Part shown: positions 8,575 through 18,266 of the stretch, piece by piece
Layout: each line of letters begins with the position of its first letter
Numbering within the stretch: position 1 is the first letter of the stretch
Assembly: GCF_001605885.1 (NCBI RefSeq)
Contig: NZ_LRPE01000025.1
Coordinates: 1 to 42,735 of the forward strand
From: Acinetobacter lactucae
GTDB taxonomy: Bacteria; Pseudomonadota; Gammaproteobacteria; Pseudomonadales; Moraxellaceae
DNA length: 42,735 bases
Reading direction: 5' to 3'
Notes under the pieces: generated by a model
Database searches by the model: none
The model's input: the letters and a program-made list of their open reading frames with translations, nothing else
What the model was told of the DNA's origin: nothing
Translations under genes and position numbers: made by a program

Positions 8575-9330
8575 ATGAATCAGTCAGTTTTATCTAAATT
8601 CTTATTACATATTGGCGACAGTCAACTGGTTTTATCGCAGCGTTTGGCTGAATGGTGCGGGCATGCACCTGAGCTTGAAATTGATATTGCTTTAGCAAAT
8701 ATCGGTTTGGACTTGTTGGGTCAAGCAAGAAACTTTCTGACTTTGGCGGGTCAATATGACGAGGCTAAACGTGATGAAGATCAGCTTGCGTATTTCCGTA
8801 CAGAACGTGAGTTTTTAAACCTATTGTTGTGTGAACAACCCAATGGTGATTTTGCTCAAACGATTGTACGCCAGTGGTTGATGGATCATTACCATCTTCA
8901 TTTATTTATGGCTTTAGCGCAAAGCTCAGTTCCTGAAGTAAGCGCACTTGCCGTGAAATCTTTAAAAGAAGTGAAGTATCACATCCGTTTTTCGACAAGC
9001 TGGATGGAACGTTTAAGTTTAAGCACAGATGAAGCGCATCAACGTGTACAAAACGGATTAAATAATTTATGGCGTTTTACCGCTGAGTTATTTGAACTGA
9101 GTGCAGACGAACAAGCATTAGTTGCACAAGGCGTGATTCCAGATTTTTCAAATGAAAAAGAACAATGGAACCAAACCATTGCAGATGAGCTTAAACGTTT
9201 TGAATTAAATGTTGCTTTGAACGGTGCTTATCGCCGTGGAGCGAAACAAGGATTGCATACCGAGCATTTAGGTTATTTGTTGGCTGAAATGCAAAGTATT
9301 CAAAGAACTTATCCGGGCATGACCTGGTAA
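8575..9330 (+). CDS. paaC: Phenylacetyl-CoA epoxidase subunit PaaC
   Basis: PaaC is the non-catalytic ferritin-like partner of PaaA; the PaaAC dimer forms the substrate-binding unit. At 251 residues it has the expected size. Diagnostic stretches are LLHIGDSQLVLSQRLAEWCG at the start, then EIDIALANIGLDLLGQARN and RQWLMDHYHLHLFMAL. GGGAG precedes the ATG. Spacings of 12 to paaB and 15 to paaD place it inside the operon. Confidence 0.95.
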   Translation: MNQSVLSKFLLHIGDSQLVLSQRLAEWCGHAPELEIDIALANIGLDLLGQARNFLTLAGQYDEAKRDEDQLAYFRTEREFLNLLLCEQPNGDFAQTIVRQWLMDHYHLHLFMALAQSSVPEVSALAVKSLKEVKYHIRFSTSWMERLSLSTDEAHQRVQNGLNNLWRFTAELFELSADEQALVAQGVIPDFSNEKEQWNQTIADELKRFELNVALNGAYRRGAKQGLHTEHLGYLLAEMQSIQRTYPGMTW

Positions 9331-9345
9331 GACAAGGAGTGAGCC

Positions 9346-9846
9346 ATGCAAATGATTCGTCATTGCATCGACCAATGTTGGGATGTTCTACAAACGGTCA
9401 GTGACCCTGAAATTCCGGTTTTATCGGTTGTCGATTTAGGCATGATTCGCGGTGTAGAGATTAACGATCAACAAGAAATTATTGTTCGTCTAACTCCGAC
9501 ATATAGCGGTTGCCCAGCAACAGATATGCTCAAAGCACAAATTGTTGAGGCATTTACCGCAGAAGCTTTGACACCGGTCAAAGTTATGGTCGATTTGTCA
9601 GAAGCATGGACCACGGACTGGATGTCTGAAGCGGGTAAAAAGAAACTACAAGTCTATGGCATTGCACCACCTGAAGGGTTGGCGCATCAGTGTGGGACCC
9701 ATGTTCATTTAAATGATGGTGTCGAGTGTCCGCGTTGTAAAAGCCGACATACCCGACTGTTAACAGAGTTTAGTTCTACTGCCTGTAAAGCACTTTATAA
9801 ATGTCAGGACTGTCTTGAGCCTTTTGATTACTTCAAATGTATTTAA
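9346..9846 (+). CDS. paaD: PaaD, MIP18-like iron-sulfur assembly factor
   Basis: PaaD is needed for activity of the epoxidase and is thought to help insert or maintain the Fe-S cluster of PaaE. Residues about 1-95 are a MIP18/DUF59 domain (CWDVLQTVSDPEIPVLSVVD, PTYSGCPATDML). The C-terminus has zinc-ribbon-like cysteine pairs (CGTHV, CPRCKSRH, CQDCLEPF) typical of PaaD. The length of 166 residues equals E. coli PaaD (165) within one. AAGGAG lies six bases before the ATG. Confidence 0.93.
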   Translation: MQMIRHCIDQCWDVLQTVSDPEIPVLSVVDLGMIRGVEINDQQEIIVRLTPTYSGCPATDMLKAQIVEAFTAEALTPVKVMVDLSEAWTTDWMSEAGKKKLQVYGIAPPEGLAHQCGTHVHLNDGVECPRCKSRHTRLLTEFSSTACKALYKCQDCLEPFDYFKCI

Positions 9847-9869
9847 GTCTTTAGATAAGGAAATCAGCC

Positions 9870-10931
9870 ATGAGCCAATTTGTACCATTAAAAGTAAAAA
9901 GTATTTCGCCGCAAACCGATCAGGCAATTTGTATTGCATTTGACGTTGTACCTGAACAACAAGAACAATTTCAATTTCAACCGGGTCAACACTTAACCAT
10001 TCGCCATTTAACTGAAGCTGGTGAAATCCGCCGTTGTTATTCAATTTGTAGCTATGCAGGCAAAGAAGACATCAGCATTGCGGTTAAAAAAATTGATCAG
10101 GGTCAATTTTCAAACTGGGCAAATGACCATTTGAAAGTGGGTGATGTGCTTGAAGTGATGCCACCACAAGGCGTGTTTTTTCAAAAAGCAGCCAAGATCG
10201 GCGGACAAAACTATTTAGGTGTTGCTGCGGGCAGTGGTATTACCCCAATTTTATCGATTGTTAAGCAAGTTTTGTTTGAACAACCCGAAGCTAAATTTAC
10301 GTTGCTCTATGGCAATCGCTCATGGAAACAAACCATGTTTGCCGAGCAAATTATGGATTTGAAAGATCAGTTTAAAGAACGCTTTCAACTCATCAATATC
10401 TTTTCTCGTGAGTTCAACGACAGCGAACTCATGAATGGTCGTATTGATGAAGAAAAGCTAAAACAACTTTTTGATTTTGATGTGCTTGAAACGAGTTTTG
10501 ACCATGTGTTCGCCTGTGGTCCAGACGAAATGATGAATGCTGTAGAAAGCACCTTGCCGAACTTTGGCATTGCAAAAGAGCGAATTCACACCGAACGTTT
10601 CCATACGGGACAAGCGCGTAAACGTAGTGTTGAAGCGGATGCAAACCGTAAAGAAGAAAAGGTCAACATTATTTTAGATGGTCGTGAGCTGATTGTTTCT
10701 GTGGCTCAAGACGATGAAAGTATTCTTGATGCGGCTTTACGCGCAGGTGCTGACTTACCGTATGCCTGTAAAGGTGGGGTGTGTGCGACCTGTCGTTGTA
10801 AGGTGCTTTCTGGCGAAGTCGACATGTTCCTTAACTACAGTCTTGAAGAAGATGAAGTTGAAAGGGGCTATGTGCTGAGCTGCCAGACCTTACCAAAAGG
10901 CTCAAATGTTCGCTTGAGTTTTGATGAATAG
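9870..10931 (+). CDS. paaE: Phenylacetyl-CoA epoxidase reductase PaaE
   Basis: PaaE passes electrons from NADPH to the PaaA di-iron centre. It has an FAD-binding barrel (about 1-105, RRCYSICSYAG), an NAD(P) domain (about 110-235, GVAAGSGITPILSI and HVFACGPDEMMNA) and a C-terminal plant-type [2Fe-2S] ferredoxin (about 265-353) with ligands in CKGGVCATCRCKV and the distal Cys in VLSCQT. The length is 353 residues (E. coli 356). AAGGAAA precedes the start; paaF begins eight bases after the stop. Confidence 0.95.
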   Translation: MSQFVPLKVKSISPQTDQAICIAFDVVPEQQEQFQFQPGQHLTIRHLTEAGEIRRCYSICSYAGKEDISIAVKKIDQGQFSNWANDHLKVGDVLEVMPPQGVFFQKAAKIGGQNYLGVAAGSGITPILSIVKQVLFEQPEAKFTLLYGNRSWKQTMFAEQIMDLKDQFKERFQLINIFSREFNDSELMNGRIDEEKLKQLFDFDVLETSFDHVFACGPDEMMNAVESTLPNFGIAKERIHTERFHTGQARKRSVEADANRKEEKVNIILDGRELIVSVAQDDESILDAALRAGADLPYACKGGVCATCRCKVLSGEVDMFLNYSLEEDEVERGYVLSCQTLPKGSNVRLSFDE

Positions 10932-10939
10932 AGGCCGCC

Positions 10940-11713
10940 ATGCAAGAGTTGATCAAAGCCAGCACAGCAACTGACGGTGTTTTGTTATTAACCCTAAACC
11001 GTCCGGAAAAAAGAAATGCCTTAAACAATGCAACATTGCAATGTTTGTGTGAGTTGCTCGAAGAAGCTGAACATAATGCTCAAGTCAAAGCGGTGGTTTT
11101 AACCGGTAACGCTCAATGTTTTGCAGCTGGAGCAGATCTTAGTGAGCTGGCTGCAATGGACGCCGTGTCTTTGCAACTCGATATTCGCCCGAAGCTTTGG
11201 CAAAAAATTGATGCGTTTAGTAAGCCGCTGATCACCGCAGTGAATGGCTATGCCTTAGGCGCTGGGTTTGAGCTGGTTTTGCATTCGGATATGGTCGTTT
11301 GTGGTGAGAATGCCCGTTTTGCTTTACCTGAAATTACTTTAGGTATGTTGCCGGGTGCAGGCGGAACACAGCGTTTAGCGCGCTTGGTAGGGCAACAGCT
11401 CACCATGCGCTGGGCCATGACAGGTGAGATGATTTCGGCAAAACAGGCAGAGCAACACGGCATTTGCAGTCAAGTGGTGCCGACTGAATTAACCGTTGAA
11501 TATGCGGTTCAACTTGCAGTCAAAATTGCGAAACAAGCGCCTTTAGCGATTCGCGTAATTAAACAATCAATTAAAAGTATTCATGAAACAACGTTAAGTC
11601 AGGGACTCAAGTTTGAACGTCAAAACTTTGTCTGGCTGGCGGCTACAAAAGATCGAAACGAAGGGATTAATGCTTTCTTTGAGAAAAGAAAGCCAGTGTT
11701 TAGAGGTGAGTGA
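10940..11713 (+). CDS. paaF: 2,3-dehydroadipyl-CoA hydratase PaaF
   Basis: PaaF is a crotonase-family enoyl-CoA hydratase acting in the beta-oxidation half of the pathway, hydrating 2,3-dehydroadipyl-CoA to 3-hydroxyadipyl-CoA. Crotonase hallmarks are NRPEKRNALNNATL, AAGADLSELAAM (oxyanion-hole Gly/Ala), VNGYALGAGFELVLHSDMV and PEITLGMLPGAGGTQRLARL, which holds the catalytic Glu region. The length is 257 residues. The gene overlaps paaG by one base (TGATG), which indicates translational coupling. It is assigned F rather than G by closer likeness to canonical hydratases and by gene order. Confidence 0.9.
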   Translation: MQELIKASTATDGVLLLTLNRPEKRNALNNATLQCLCELLEEAEHNAQVKAVVLTGNAQCFAAGADLSELAAMDAVSLQLDIRPKLWQKIDAFSKPLITAVNGYALGAGFELVLHSDMVVCGENARFALPEITLGMLPGAGGTQRLARLVGQQLTMRWAMTGEMISAKQAEQHGICSQVVPTELTVEYAVQLAVKIAKQAPLAIRVIKQSIKSIHETTLSQGLKFERQNFVWLAATKDRNEGINAFFEKRKPVFRGE

Positions 11714-12504
11714 TGGACTATCAAAATATTATTGCTGAAGAAAAAAATGGTGTTGGCTACCTAACATTTAACCGCCCAAAAGCACTGAATAGCTTTAACG
11801 TTGATATGCACCGTGAAGTGGCTGAGGTTTTAAATCTGTGGACTAAAAATCCAGATGTTCGCTGTGTTGTGATTAGTGGCGAAGGTCGCGGCTTTTGTGC
11901 AGGGCAAGATTTAGGCGATCGTGTAGTTGACCCAAATGCTGAAGCTCCAGATTTAGGATATTCCATTGAAACTTACTATAACCCGCTGATTAAAACGATT
12001 GTAAATATGCCAAAGCCTGTGATTTGTGCCGTAAATGGCGTGGCAGCAGGTGCAGGGGCAAATATTGCACTGGCATGTGATTTGGTGATTGCAGCCAAAT
12101 CGGCAAACTTTGTACAAGCCTTTTGTCGCTTAGGTTTGGTTCCAGATTCTGCTGGTACATGGTTTTTACCACGTGCCGTGGGCCATGCGCGTGCGATGGG
12201 TTTAACTTTGTTAGGTGACAAGCTACCAGCAGAAACCGCAAAAGAATGGGGCATGATTTGGGATGTGGTTGAAGACGCTGAGCTTAAAACAAAGGTGACT
12301 GAACTTGCGGAACGTTTAGCGAAACAGCCTACTTTTGGTCTATCTCTCATTAAAAAAGCCATTCATCAATCAAGCAATAACACCTTTGATGAGCAAGTGC
12401 TGTTAGAGCGAGATTTTCAACGTATTGCGGGTCGTTCAGAAGATTATCGTGAAGGTGTACAAGCCTTTATGAATAAACGTGAACCAAATTTTAAAGGGCG
12501 CTAA
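11713..12504 (+). CDS. paaG: PaaG, 1,2-epoxyphenylacetyl-CoA isomerase
   Basis: PaaG converts the ring epoxide to the seven-membered oxepin-CoA and later shifts a double bond during beta-oxidation. It is a crotonase-fold protein of 263 residues (E. coli 262). Characteristic stretches are NRPKALNSFNVDMHREV, GRGFCAGQDLGDRVV, NGVAAGAGANIALACDLV and LGLVPDSAGTWFLPRAVG, where the Asp after VP is typical of PaaG. The ATG at 11713 uses GAGGTGAG within the end of paaF; the GTG one codon earlier is less likely. Confidence 0.92.
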   Translation: MDYQNIIAEEKNGVGYLTFNRPKALNSFNVDMHREVAEVLNLWTKNPDVRCVVISGEGRGFCAGQDLGDRVVDPNAEAPDLGYSIETYYNPLIKTIVNMPKPVICAVNGVAAGAGANIALACDLVIAAKSANFVQAFCRLGLVPDSAGTWFLPRAVGHARAMGLTLLGDKLPAETAKEWGMIWDVVEDAELKTKVTELAERLAKQPTFGLSLIKKAIHQSSNNTFDEQVLLERDFQRIAGRSEDYREGVQAFMNKREPNFKGR

Positions 12505-12506
12505 GC

Positions 12507-14045
12507 ATGACAGATTTAGACTTATCTCGTGCCCGAATTGCCGTCATTGGGTCTGGCACCATGGGCATCGGCATTGCTCAGTTAGCCATCGTTAATGGGC
12601 ACTCGACCGTTTTATATGATCTAGATGCTCAAAAAGCGCAACAAGCCGCTCACGGCTTAGAGCAGACATTTAAAAAGTTGGTTGAAAAGAGCAAGCTTAC
12701 ACAACAGCAAGCTGATGAAGCCTTAGCGCGTTTAACGGTGGTGAATCAAGTTGAAGCCTTACGTGATGCTGACTTGGTGATTGAAGCGGTTGTTGAGAAA
12801 AAAGAAGTTAAACAGTCTTTATTTAAGCAACTTGCTGAAATTTGTAGTGCGCAAACCATTTTTGCAAGTAACACATCTTCAATTTCAGTAACTGCAATTT
12901 CGGCAGGCATTGCTCACCCTGAACGCGTGGTCGGTTTACACTTTTTTAACCCTGCGCCAGTTATGAAACTGGTTGAAATTGTGCAAGGCTTAAAAACCCC
13001 AAACAGCTTATGTTTGGCTTTAAAAAACTTGATGCTCAGCTGGAAAAAAATTCCGGTACTCACCAAGTCGACTCCCGGTTTTATTGTTAACCGAATTGCA
13101 CGTCCGTTTTATGCAGAAGGCTTTAGAGCACTGCAAGAACAAGTCACCAGCTACGACCAACTAGACTATGCTTTAAAGCAATGTGGCGGTTTTGCGATGG
13201 GGCCGTGTGAACTCACAGACCTCATTGGGCAAGATATTAACTTTTCGGTGACACAAAGCGTTTATCAAGAGTTCTTTTACGAGCCACGCTACCGCCCAAG
13301 CCTGATTCAAAAAGAATTGGTCGATGCAGGTGCTTGGGGGCGTAAGTCAAAACAGGGTTTCTATAGTTATAACGAAAAAAATCAGTACGAGACTTTTCAA
13401 CCTCAAGCTGTGACTGTCAAACCAATTGATGCCCATATTCAGCTCAAAGGGACTTGGTCTCAGCTACCTGCTTTTTTAACGCGTTTAGGCTTAAAAAGCG
13501 GATCTGCAAGTGATGACAATATCCTTCAGATCGATGATATCGACTTGCGTTTAAGCCAAGGTGAGTCAGCCAATATTCATTACCTAAGCCGTAAAGTGGT
13601 TTTAATGGATTGGCATCATGATTTTGCGCAGGCAGAGGCTTTAGTACTCAGTCATAACGAACTTTGTGAAGCAAGTGACCTCGTTAAAGTTGAAGCTTAC
13701 TTTGCGCAGTTTGATATTAGCGTGATGTGGATTAAAGACCATCCGGCACTGTTAACCTTACGCACCATCGCTTTACTCATTAACGAAGCCTGTGAAGCAA
13801 GTTTACATGGTGTTGCGAGTCTGGAAGATATTGATAATGCTATGAAATATGGAGTGAATTATCCTAAAGGTCCTTACCAGTGGTTGACACAAATGGGCGG
13901 CGCTTATGTGCTCCAAACCTTAAATAACTTATATGCACTGTATGGAGAGGAAAAATATCGCGCGAGTATCTACCTCAAGCAATATGTAGCGAAAACTCAA
14001 AACATTGCTACTCAATATTCACGTGATATGACCGAATTTGCATAA
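12507..14045 (+). CDS. paaH: 3-hydroxyadipyl-CoA dehydrogenase PaaH
   Basis: PaaH is an NAD-dependent dehydrogenase that oxidises 3-hydroxyadipyl-CoA to 3-oxoadipyl-CoA. The N-terminal Rossmann domain has GSGTMG at residues 15-20. It continues with the SNTSSISVTAI and HFFNPAPVMKLVEIV stretches of the 3-hydroxyacyl-CoA dehydrogenase family, the latter carrying the catalytic His. The helical C-terminal domain is repeated, the second copy near residues 410-500 (CEASLHGVASLEDIDNAM, NYPKGPYQW), as in E. coli PaaH. At 512 residues it is a little longer than the E. coli protein (475). It starts two bases after paaG. Confidence 0.93.
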   Translation: MTDLDLSRARIAVIGSGTMGIGIAQLAIVNGHSTVLYDLDAQKAQQAAHGLEQTFKKLVEKSKLTQQQADEALARLTVVNQVEALRDADLVIEAVVEKKEVKQSLFKQLAEICSAQTIFASNTSSISVTAISAGIAHPERVVGLHFFNPAPVMKLVEIVQGLKTPNSLCLALKNLMLSWKKIPVLTKSTPGFIVNRIARPFYAEGFRALQEQVTSYDQLDYALKQCGGFAMGPCELTDLIGQDINFSVTQSVYQEFFYEPRYRPSLIQKELVDAGAWGRKSKQGFYSYNEKNQYETFQPQAVTVKPIDAHIQLKGTWSQLPAFLTRLGLKSGSASDDNILQIDDIDLRLSQGESANIHYLSRKVVLMDWHHDFAQAEALVLSHNELCEASDLVKVEAYFAQFDISVMWIKDHPALLTLRTIALLINEACEASLHGVASLEDIDNAMKYGVNYPKGPYQWLTQMGGAYVLQTLNNLYALYGEEKYRASIYLKQYVAKTQNIATQYSRDMTEFA

Positions 14046-14057
14046 TCAGGAGTCAAC

Positions 14058-15266
14058 ATGGAAGACGTTTTAATTTGCGATTTTATTCGTACCCCAATTG
14101 GACGATATGCAGGTGCCCTAAGTGCTGTACGCGCAGATGATTTAGCTGCATTGCCCATCAAATATTTAAAAGATAAACACCCGAACTTACCGTGGAATAC
14201 AGTAGACGAAGTGTTTTTAGGATGTGCCAACCAAGCAGGTGAAGACAACCGTAACGTTGCACGTATGGCGACACTCTTGGCAGGCTTACCTGATACAGTA
14301 CCGGCCATGACCGTCAATCGCCTGTGTGCTTCTGGTTTAGATGCGGTAGGCCTTGCGGCACGCTCAATTAAGGCAGGTGAAGCGCAGTTTGTGTTGGCAG
14401 GCGGTGTGGAGTCAATGAGCCGCGCGCCATTTGTACAAGCTAAACCAACCGAAGCGTTTAGCCGTACACCTGAAATTTATGACACCACTATTGGCTGGCG
14501 CTTTGTAAATAAGCAAATAAAAGCGCAATACGGCACTGACAGCATGCCGGAAACTGCCGAAAATGTAGCTGAAAAATATCAAATTAGTCGTGAAGACCAA
14601 GATGCTTTTGCATTGCGTAGCCAACAAAAAACGGCTGCGGCACAACAAAACGGTTTCTTTAACGATGAGATTTTACCTGTCGAGATTGTAGATCGTAAGA
14701 AAAACGTGAACGTTGTGAATCGCGATGAACATCCGCGCGAAACGACACTTGAAGCACTCGCAAAACTAAAAGCGCCATTTAAAAAAGAAGGTGGTTCGGT
14801 GACTGCTGGAAATGCCTCTGGTGTAAATGATGGTGCTGCGTGTGTATTAATTACCAACCGTGAATTTGCAGATACCCATGGTCTAAAACCTTTAGCACGC
14901 GTAATTGGTATTGCAAGTGCAGGTGTTGAACCCAAATATATGGGTATAGGTCCTGTTCCTGCTGTGCAGAAAATTTTAAAGCAAACAGGTTTAACGCTAG
15001 ATCAGATGGATGTGATTGAGCTGAATGAAGCATTCGCAGCCCAATCTTTAGCTTGTATGCGTGAACTTGGTTTAAAAGATGACGATGAACGCGTGAACCC
15101 AAATGGTGGTGCGATTGCGTTAGGCCATCCGCTCGGTATGAGCGGTACACGTTTGGTGATTACCGCAACACGTGAGCTAAAAAAACGAGGTGGACGCTAT
15201 GCACTGTGCACGATGTGTGTGGGTGTTGGACAAGGCGTTGCACTGATTTTGGAAAATTTAAATTAA
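14058..15266 (+). CDS. paaJ: 3-oxoadipyl-CoA / 3-oxo-5,6-dehydrosuberyl-CoA thiolase PaaJ
   Basis: This thiolase performs both thiolytic steps, releasing acetyl-CoA from 3-oxo-5,6-dehydrosuberyl-CoA and then acetyl-CoA plus succinyl-CoA from 3-oxoadipyl-CoA. The acylated Cys is Cys90 ([13 protein letters not shown]). The catalytic His357 lies in [13 protein letters not shown] and Cys387 in [10 protein letters not shown]. At 402 residues it matches E. coli PaaJ (401). CAGGAG precedes the ATG. A PcaF paralogue with the same 3-oxoadipyl-CoA activity is usual in this genus; the position inside the paa operon decides the name here. Confidence 0.93.
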   Translation: MEDVLICDFIRTPIGRYAGALSAVRADDLAALPIKYLKDKHPNLPWNTVDEVFLGCANQAGEDNRNVARMATLLAGLPDTVPAMTVNRLCASGLDAVGLAARSIKAGEAQFVLAGGVESMSRAPFVQAKPTEAFSRTPEIYDTTIGWRFVNKQIKAQYGTDSMPETAENVAEKYQISREDQDAFALRSQQKTAAAQQNGFFNDEILPVEIVDRKKNVNVVNRDEHPRETTLEALAKLKAPFKKEGGSVTAGNASGVNDGAACVLITNREFADTHGLKPLARVIGIASAGVEPKYMGIGPVPAVQKILKQTGLTLDQMDVIELNEAFAAQSLACMRELGLKDDDERVNPNGGAIALGHPLGMSGTRLVITATRELKKRGGRYALCTMCVGVGQGVALILENLN

Positions 15267-15306
15267 TTCAGACGGTTTTTAAAATTACATAATGAGGAGA
15301 GAGGCG

Positions 15307-16596
15307 ATGGACAGCCTTACAACGGATAATGTTGAACAATTAACACTTGCAGAGCTTAGAGAGCTGCAAACTAAACGGTTAAAACAAACCCTGACTTTTG
15401 TATATGAAAATAGTCCGGTCTATAAGAAAAAGTTCGATGAAGCAGGCGTACATCCTGATGACTTCGTCACTTTAGACGATCTGGCAAAGTTTCCATTTAC
15501 CACCAAACAGGATTTAAGAGACAACTATCCGTTTGGTATGTTTGCCGTACCGCAAGAGCAGATTGTGCGTTTACATGCATCATCAGGCACAACAGGTAAA
15601 CCGACCGTGGTGGGTTATACCCAAAAAGATATTAATACTTGGTCGGACATTGTTGCGCGTTGCTTACGCATGGCGGGTTTAACTGCGAAAGACATGGTTC
15701 AGGTGGCTTATGGCTATGGACTGTTTACAGGCGGTCTAGGCGCGCATTATGGCGCTGAGCGCTTAGGTGCAACGGTTATTCCAATGTCTGGCGGCCAAAC
15801 TGAAAAGCAAGTTCAGCTTATTCAAGACTTTAAACCGACTGCAATTATGGTTACGCCATCCTATTGCGTGAGCATTATTGAAAAGCTCGAGCAACAATTT
15901 GGTACTGCACGTAATACGTCTTTAAAAGTCGGTATTTTTGGTGCCGAGCCGTGGACCAACGAACTGCGCCGTGAAATTGAAGAACGCCTCAATATTAAAG
16001 CACTCGATATTTATGGTTTATCTGAGGTGATGGGGCCGGGCGTTGCGATGCAGTGCTTAGGTGAAGGCGAGGGATTAACCATTTGGGAAGATCATTTCTA
16101 TCCGGAAATTATTAACCCTGAAACAGGTGAAGTCTGTAAAGATGGTGAACTTGGCGAGTTAGTCTTTACCACCATTACCAAAGAAGGCTTACCGATTATT
16201 CGTTACCGTACCCGCGATTTGACCCGTTTACTACCAGGTGAAAATCTGGCAATGCGTAAGATGGATAAAATTGTGGGCCGTAGCGACGACATGCTGATTA
16301 TTCGCGGCGTGAACGTTTTCCCAACTCAAATTGAAGAGCAAATTTTGCAAGTTCCGCATTTAGTTCCAAATTATGAAATTTTGGTGACTAAAAAAGGACA
16401 TATGGATACTTTGCATATTCGTACAGAGATGTGTCATAACTGTACTATACAGGCCAATCAACTTGCTCAGGAGTTGATGAAACGCATTAAAACCATGATT
16501 GGGATTAGCGTTACTGTCGAAGTTGTGACAGAAGCGACCTTACCTCGTTCGGAAGGTAAGGCAAAGCGGGTAATCGATATGCGTCAGATTGCTTAA
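15307..16596 (+). CDS. paaK: Phenylacetate-CoA ligase PaaK
   Basis: PaaK activates phenylacetate with ATP and CoA, the entry step of the pathway. It is an ANL-family adenylating enzyme of 429 residues (E. coli 437). The phosphate-binding loop HASSGTTGKPTVVGYTQ lies at about residues 90-105. IFGAEPWTNELRREIE and DIYGLSEVMGPGVA are typical PaaK stretches, and GRSDDMLIIRGVNVFPTQIEE marks the hinge to the mobile C-terminal domain. An ATG at 15292 would add five residues. The one at 15307 is favoured by GAGGAG seven bases upstream. It is the last gene of the main operon before a large palindrome. Confidence 0.95.
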   Translation: MDSLTTDNVEQLTLAELRELQTKRLKQTLTFVYENSPVYKKKFDEAGVHPDDFVTLDDLAKFPFTTKQDLRDNYPFGMFAVPQEQIVRLHASSGTTGKPTVVGYTQKDINTWSDIVARCLRMAGLTAKDMVQVAYGYGLFTGGLGAHYGAERLGATVIPMSGGQTEKQVQLIQDFKPTAIMVTPSYCVSIIEKLEQQFGTARNTSLKVGIFGAEPWTNELRREIEERLNIKALDIYGLSEVMGPGVAMQCLGEGEGLTIWEDHFYPEIINPETGEVCKDGELGELVFTTITKEGLPIIRYRTRDLTRLLPGENLAMRKMDKIVGRSDDMLIIRGVNVFPTQIEEQILQVPHLVPNYEILVTKKGHMDTLHIRTEMCHNCTIQANQLAQELMKRIKTMIGISVTVEVVTEATLPRSEGKAKRVIDMRQIA

Positions 16597-16607
16597 CATC
16601 AAGATCA

Positions 16608-16634
16608 TTCAGGGTATAGAATCTATACCCTGAA
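16608..16634. promoter_or_regulatory. 27-bp perfect palindrome between paaK and paaX
   Basis: TTCAGGGTATAGA (16608-16620) and TCTATACCCTGAA (16622-16634) are exact reverse complements around one base. No T-run follows, so it is not a standard intrinsic terminator. It could be a processing or stability hairpin separating paaK from paaX, or an operator. It ends 15 bases before the paaX start. Confidence 0.55.
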
Positions 16635-16649
16635 ACTAAACGCCAAGAC

Positions 16650-17615
16650 ATGAGTATGAGTGCAAAAATACAGCAAATAATTGATTCTGTTGTAAAGAAT
16701 GAAACCTTAAGTGGAACTTCGCTTATTTCGACAATTTTTGGAGATTCAGTACTTCATCGGGGTGGAAACATTAGTCTTGCAAGCCTGATTCAGTTATTAG
16801 AGCTGTTTGGTTTTAATGACCGTGCTGTAAGAACTTCTGTTTTTCGTTTAGTTAAAAATGATTGGTTATGTTCAGACAAAATCGGCAGAACCAGTTTTTA
16901 TCGAATTACCGATTCGAGTCGTTCGACCTATTTGCAAGCCGAACAACGCATTTATAACGACCAGATGAAAGAGTGGGATCATTATTGGGATCTTATTCTA
17001 ATGTCTAGCCTCGACACTGAAAATAAAGCGTTGCTAAAGAAAGAACTCGAATGGTTAGGGTTTGCCAATATTTCAACCAACTTAATGGCTTATCCGGGTT
17101 GTAACCGTATTGAACTGCAACGCTTGTTGGTTGACTTAAATATGAGTGAGCAAGTGGTGGTGTTTAAAGCCGAAACCTTGCAACTCTTTAATAATTCGGT
17201 CGATACCATTGGCCGTATGCTCAGAACCAACTGGCCAATCGATGAATTACGCCAAAGATATCTACAGTTTCTCGATATTTTTAGAGAAATTGGTGTGTTG
17301 CTGATGCAGGAAAACGAACAACTCGAACCTGTTCAGGCCTTTCAAATTCGAACTTTGCTGATTCATTATTATCGACGGATTTTGTTGAAAGACCCAGCAC
17401 TACCGCTTGAGTTGTTGCCAACTGACTGGCCTGCGATTAGTGCACGAACGTTATCAATGAATATTTATAAAAAAGTATTTGAACCTGCCGATGAATACTT
17501 CTTGTCTGTTGCCGCAACAGCAGAAGGACCAATGCCAAATGCCACAGCACACTATTGGCGCCGTTTCGGAGGTTTGGTGGCGACAAATGAGAGGTTAAAT
17601 CATGCCTTGTTATAG
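16650..17615 (+). CDS. paaX: Phenylacetate degradation repressor PaaX
   Basis: PaaX is a GntR-like repressor of the paa promoters that is relieved by phenylacetyl-CoA. The N-terminal winged-helix region (about 20-95) includes [22 protein letters not shown] and [14 protein letters not shown]. The rest matches the PaaX central and C-terminal domains ([23 protein letters not shown]). The length is 321 residues (E. coli 316). The ribosome site is weak. The stop lies 14 bases inside paaY, so the two are coupled, as in E. coli paaXY. Confidence 0.94.
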   Translation: MSMSAKIQQIIDSVVKNETLSGTSLISTIFGDSVLHRGGNISLASLIQLLELFGFNDRAVRTSVFRLVKNDWLCSDKIGRTSFYRITDSSRSTYLQAEQRIYNDQMKEWDHYWDLILMSSLDTENKALLKKELEWLGFANISTNLMAYPGCNRIELQRLLVDLNMSEQVVVFKAETLQLFNNSVDTIGRMLRTNWPIDELRQRYLQFLDIFREIGVLLMQENEQLEPVQAFQIRTLLIHYYRRILLKDPALPLELLPTDWPAISARTLSMNIYKKVFEPADEYFLSVAATAEGPMPNATAHYWRRFGGLVATNERLNHALL

Positions 17616-18207
17616 TATTGACGGTGTTATTCCCGTCGTTAGCCCAGACGCTTTTGTACACCCAACCGCAGTTTTAATTGGTGATGTGATTATTGAAGCG
17701 GGTGTATATGTAGGGCCATTTGCTTCATTGCGTGCCGATTTTGGTCGTATTCATATTAAGCAAAATGCCAATATACAAGATAACTGCACCGTACATGGTT
17801 TTCCGCAAAGCGTGACGTTAGTTGAAGAAATGGGGCACATTGGGCATGGCACAACTTTACATGGCTGCCGCATTGGAAAAAATGTGTTGGTCGGCATGAA
17901 CAGCGTAATTTTGGACTATGCCGAAATTGGTGAAAACACCATTATTGGTGCAAATAGTTTAGTCAAAACCAAAGATATTATTCCGGCAAATGTACTGGCA
18001 ATGGGTAGTCCTACCAAGGTGGCACGTGATTTATCAGAACAAGAAAAAAAGTGGAAAACTAGAGGCACGCAAGAATACATTGAGCTTGCACAGCGATGCT
18101 TAAACTCAATGCAAGAAGTTCAGCCTTTAAGCTCAGAGTTGGATGACCGCCTGACCTATAAGGACTTTAGTTCCTCAAACTATCAGATTAAACAAGATAG
18201 CGTTTAA
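17602..18207 (+). CDS. paaY: PaaY, gamma-carbonic-anhydrase-like thioesterase
   Basis: PaaY is a trimeric left-handed beta-helix protein with thioesterase activity that helps recover CoA from dead-end paa intermediates. Hexapeptide repeats run through about residues 15-150 ([30 protein letters not shown], read here in two pieces: [11 protein letters not shown] and [14 protein letters not shown]). Metal-binding histidines lie in VHGFPQ and EMGHIGHG. The length is 201 residues (E. coli 196). AGAGG precedes the ATG, which lies within the 3' end of paaX. Confidence 0.92.
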   Translation: MPCYSIDGVIPVVSPDAFVHPTAVLIGDVIIEAGVYVGPFASLRADFGRIHIKQNANIQDNCTVHGFPQSVTLVEEMGHIGHGTTLHGCRIGKNVLVGMNSVILDYAEIGENTIIGANSLVKTKDIIPANVLAMGSPTKVARDLSEQEKKWKTRGTQEYIELAQRCLNSMQEVQPLSSELDDRLTYKDFSSSNYQIKQDSV

Positions 18208-18266
18208 CGGCTTTTAATCAGTCGATTTCAATACATAGAGATTCATAACACTTAAGGAATACTCGC

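Noticed and set aside
11976..12362. 128-codon antisense frame inside paaG
   Set aside because: It lies fully opposite a well-conserved gene with coding bias on the plus strand, and has no ribosome site. It is a shadow frame.
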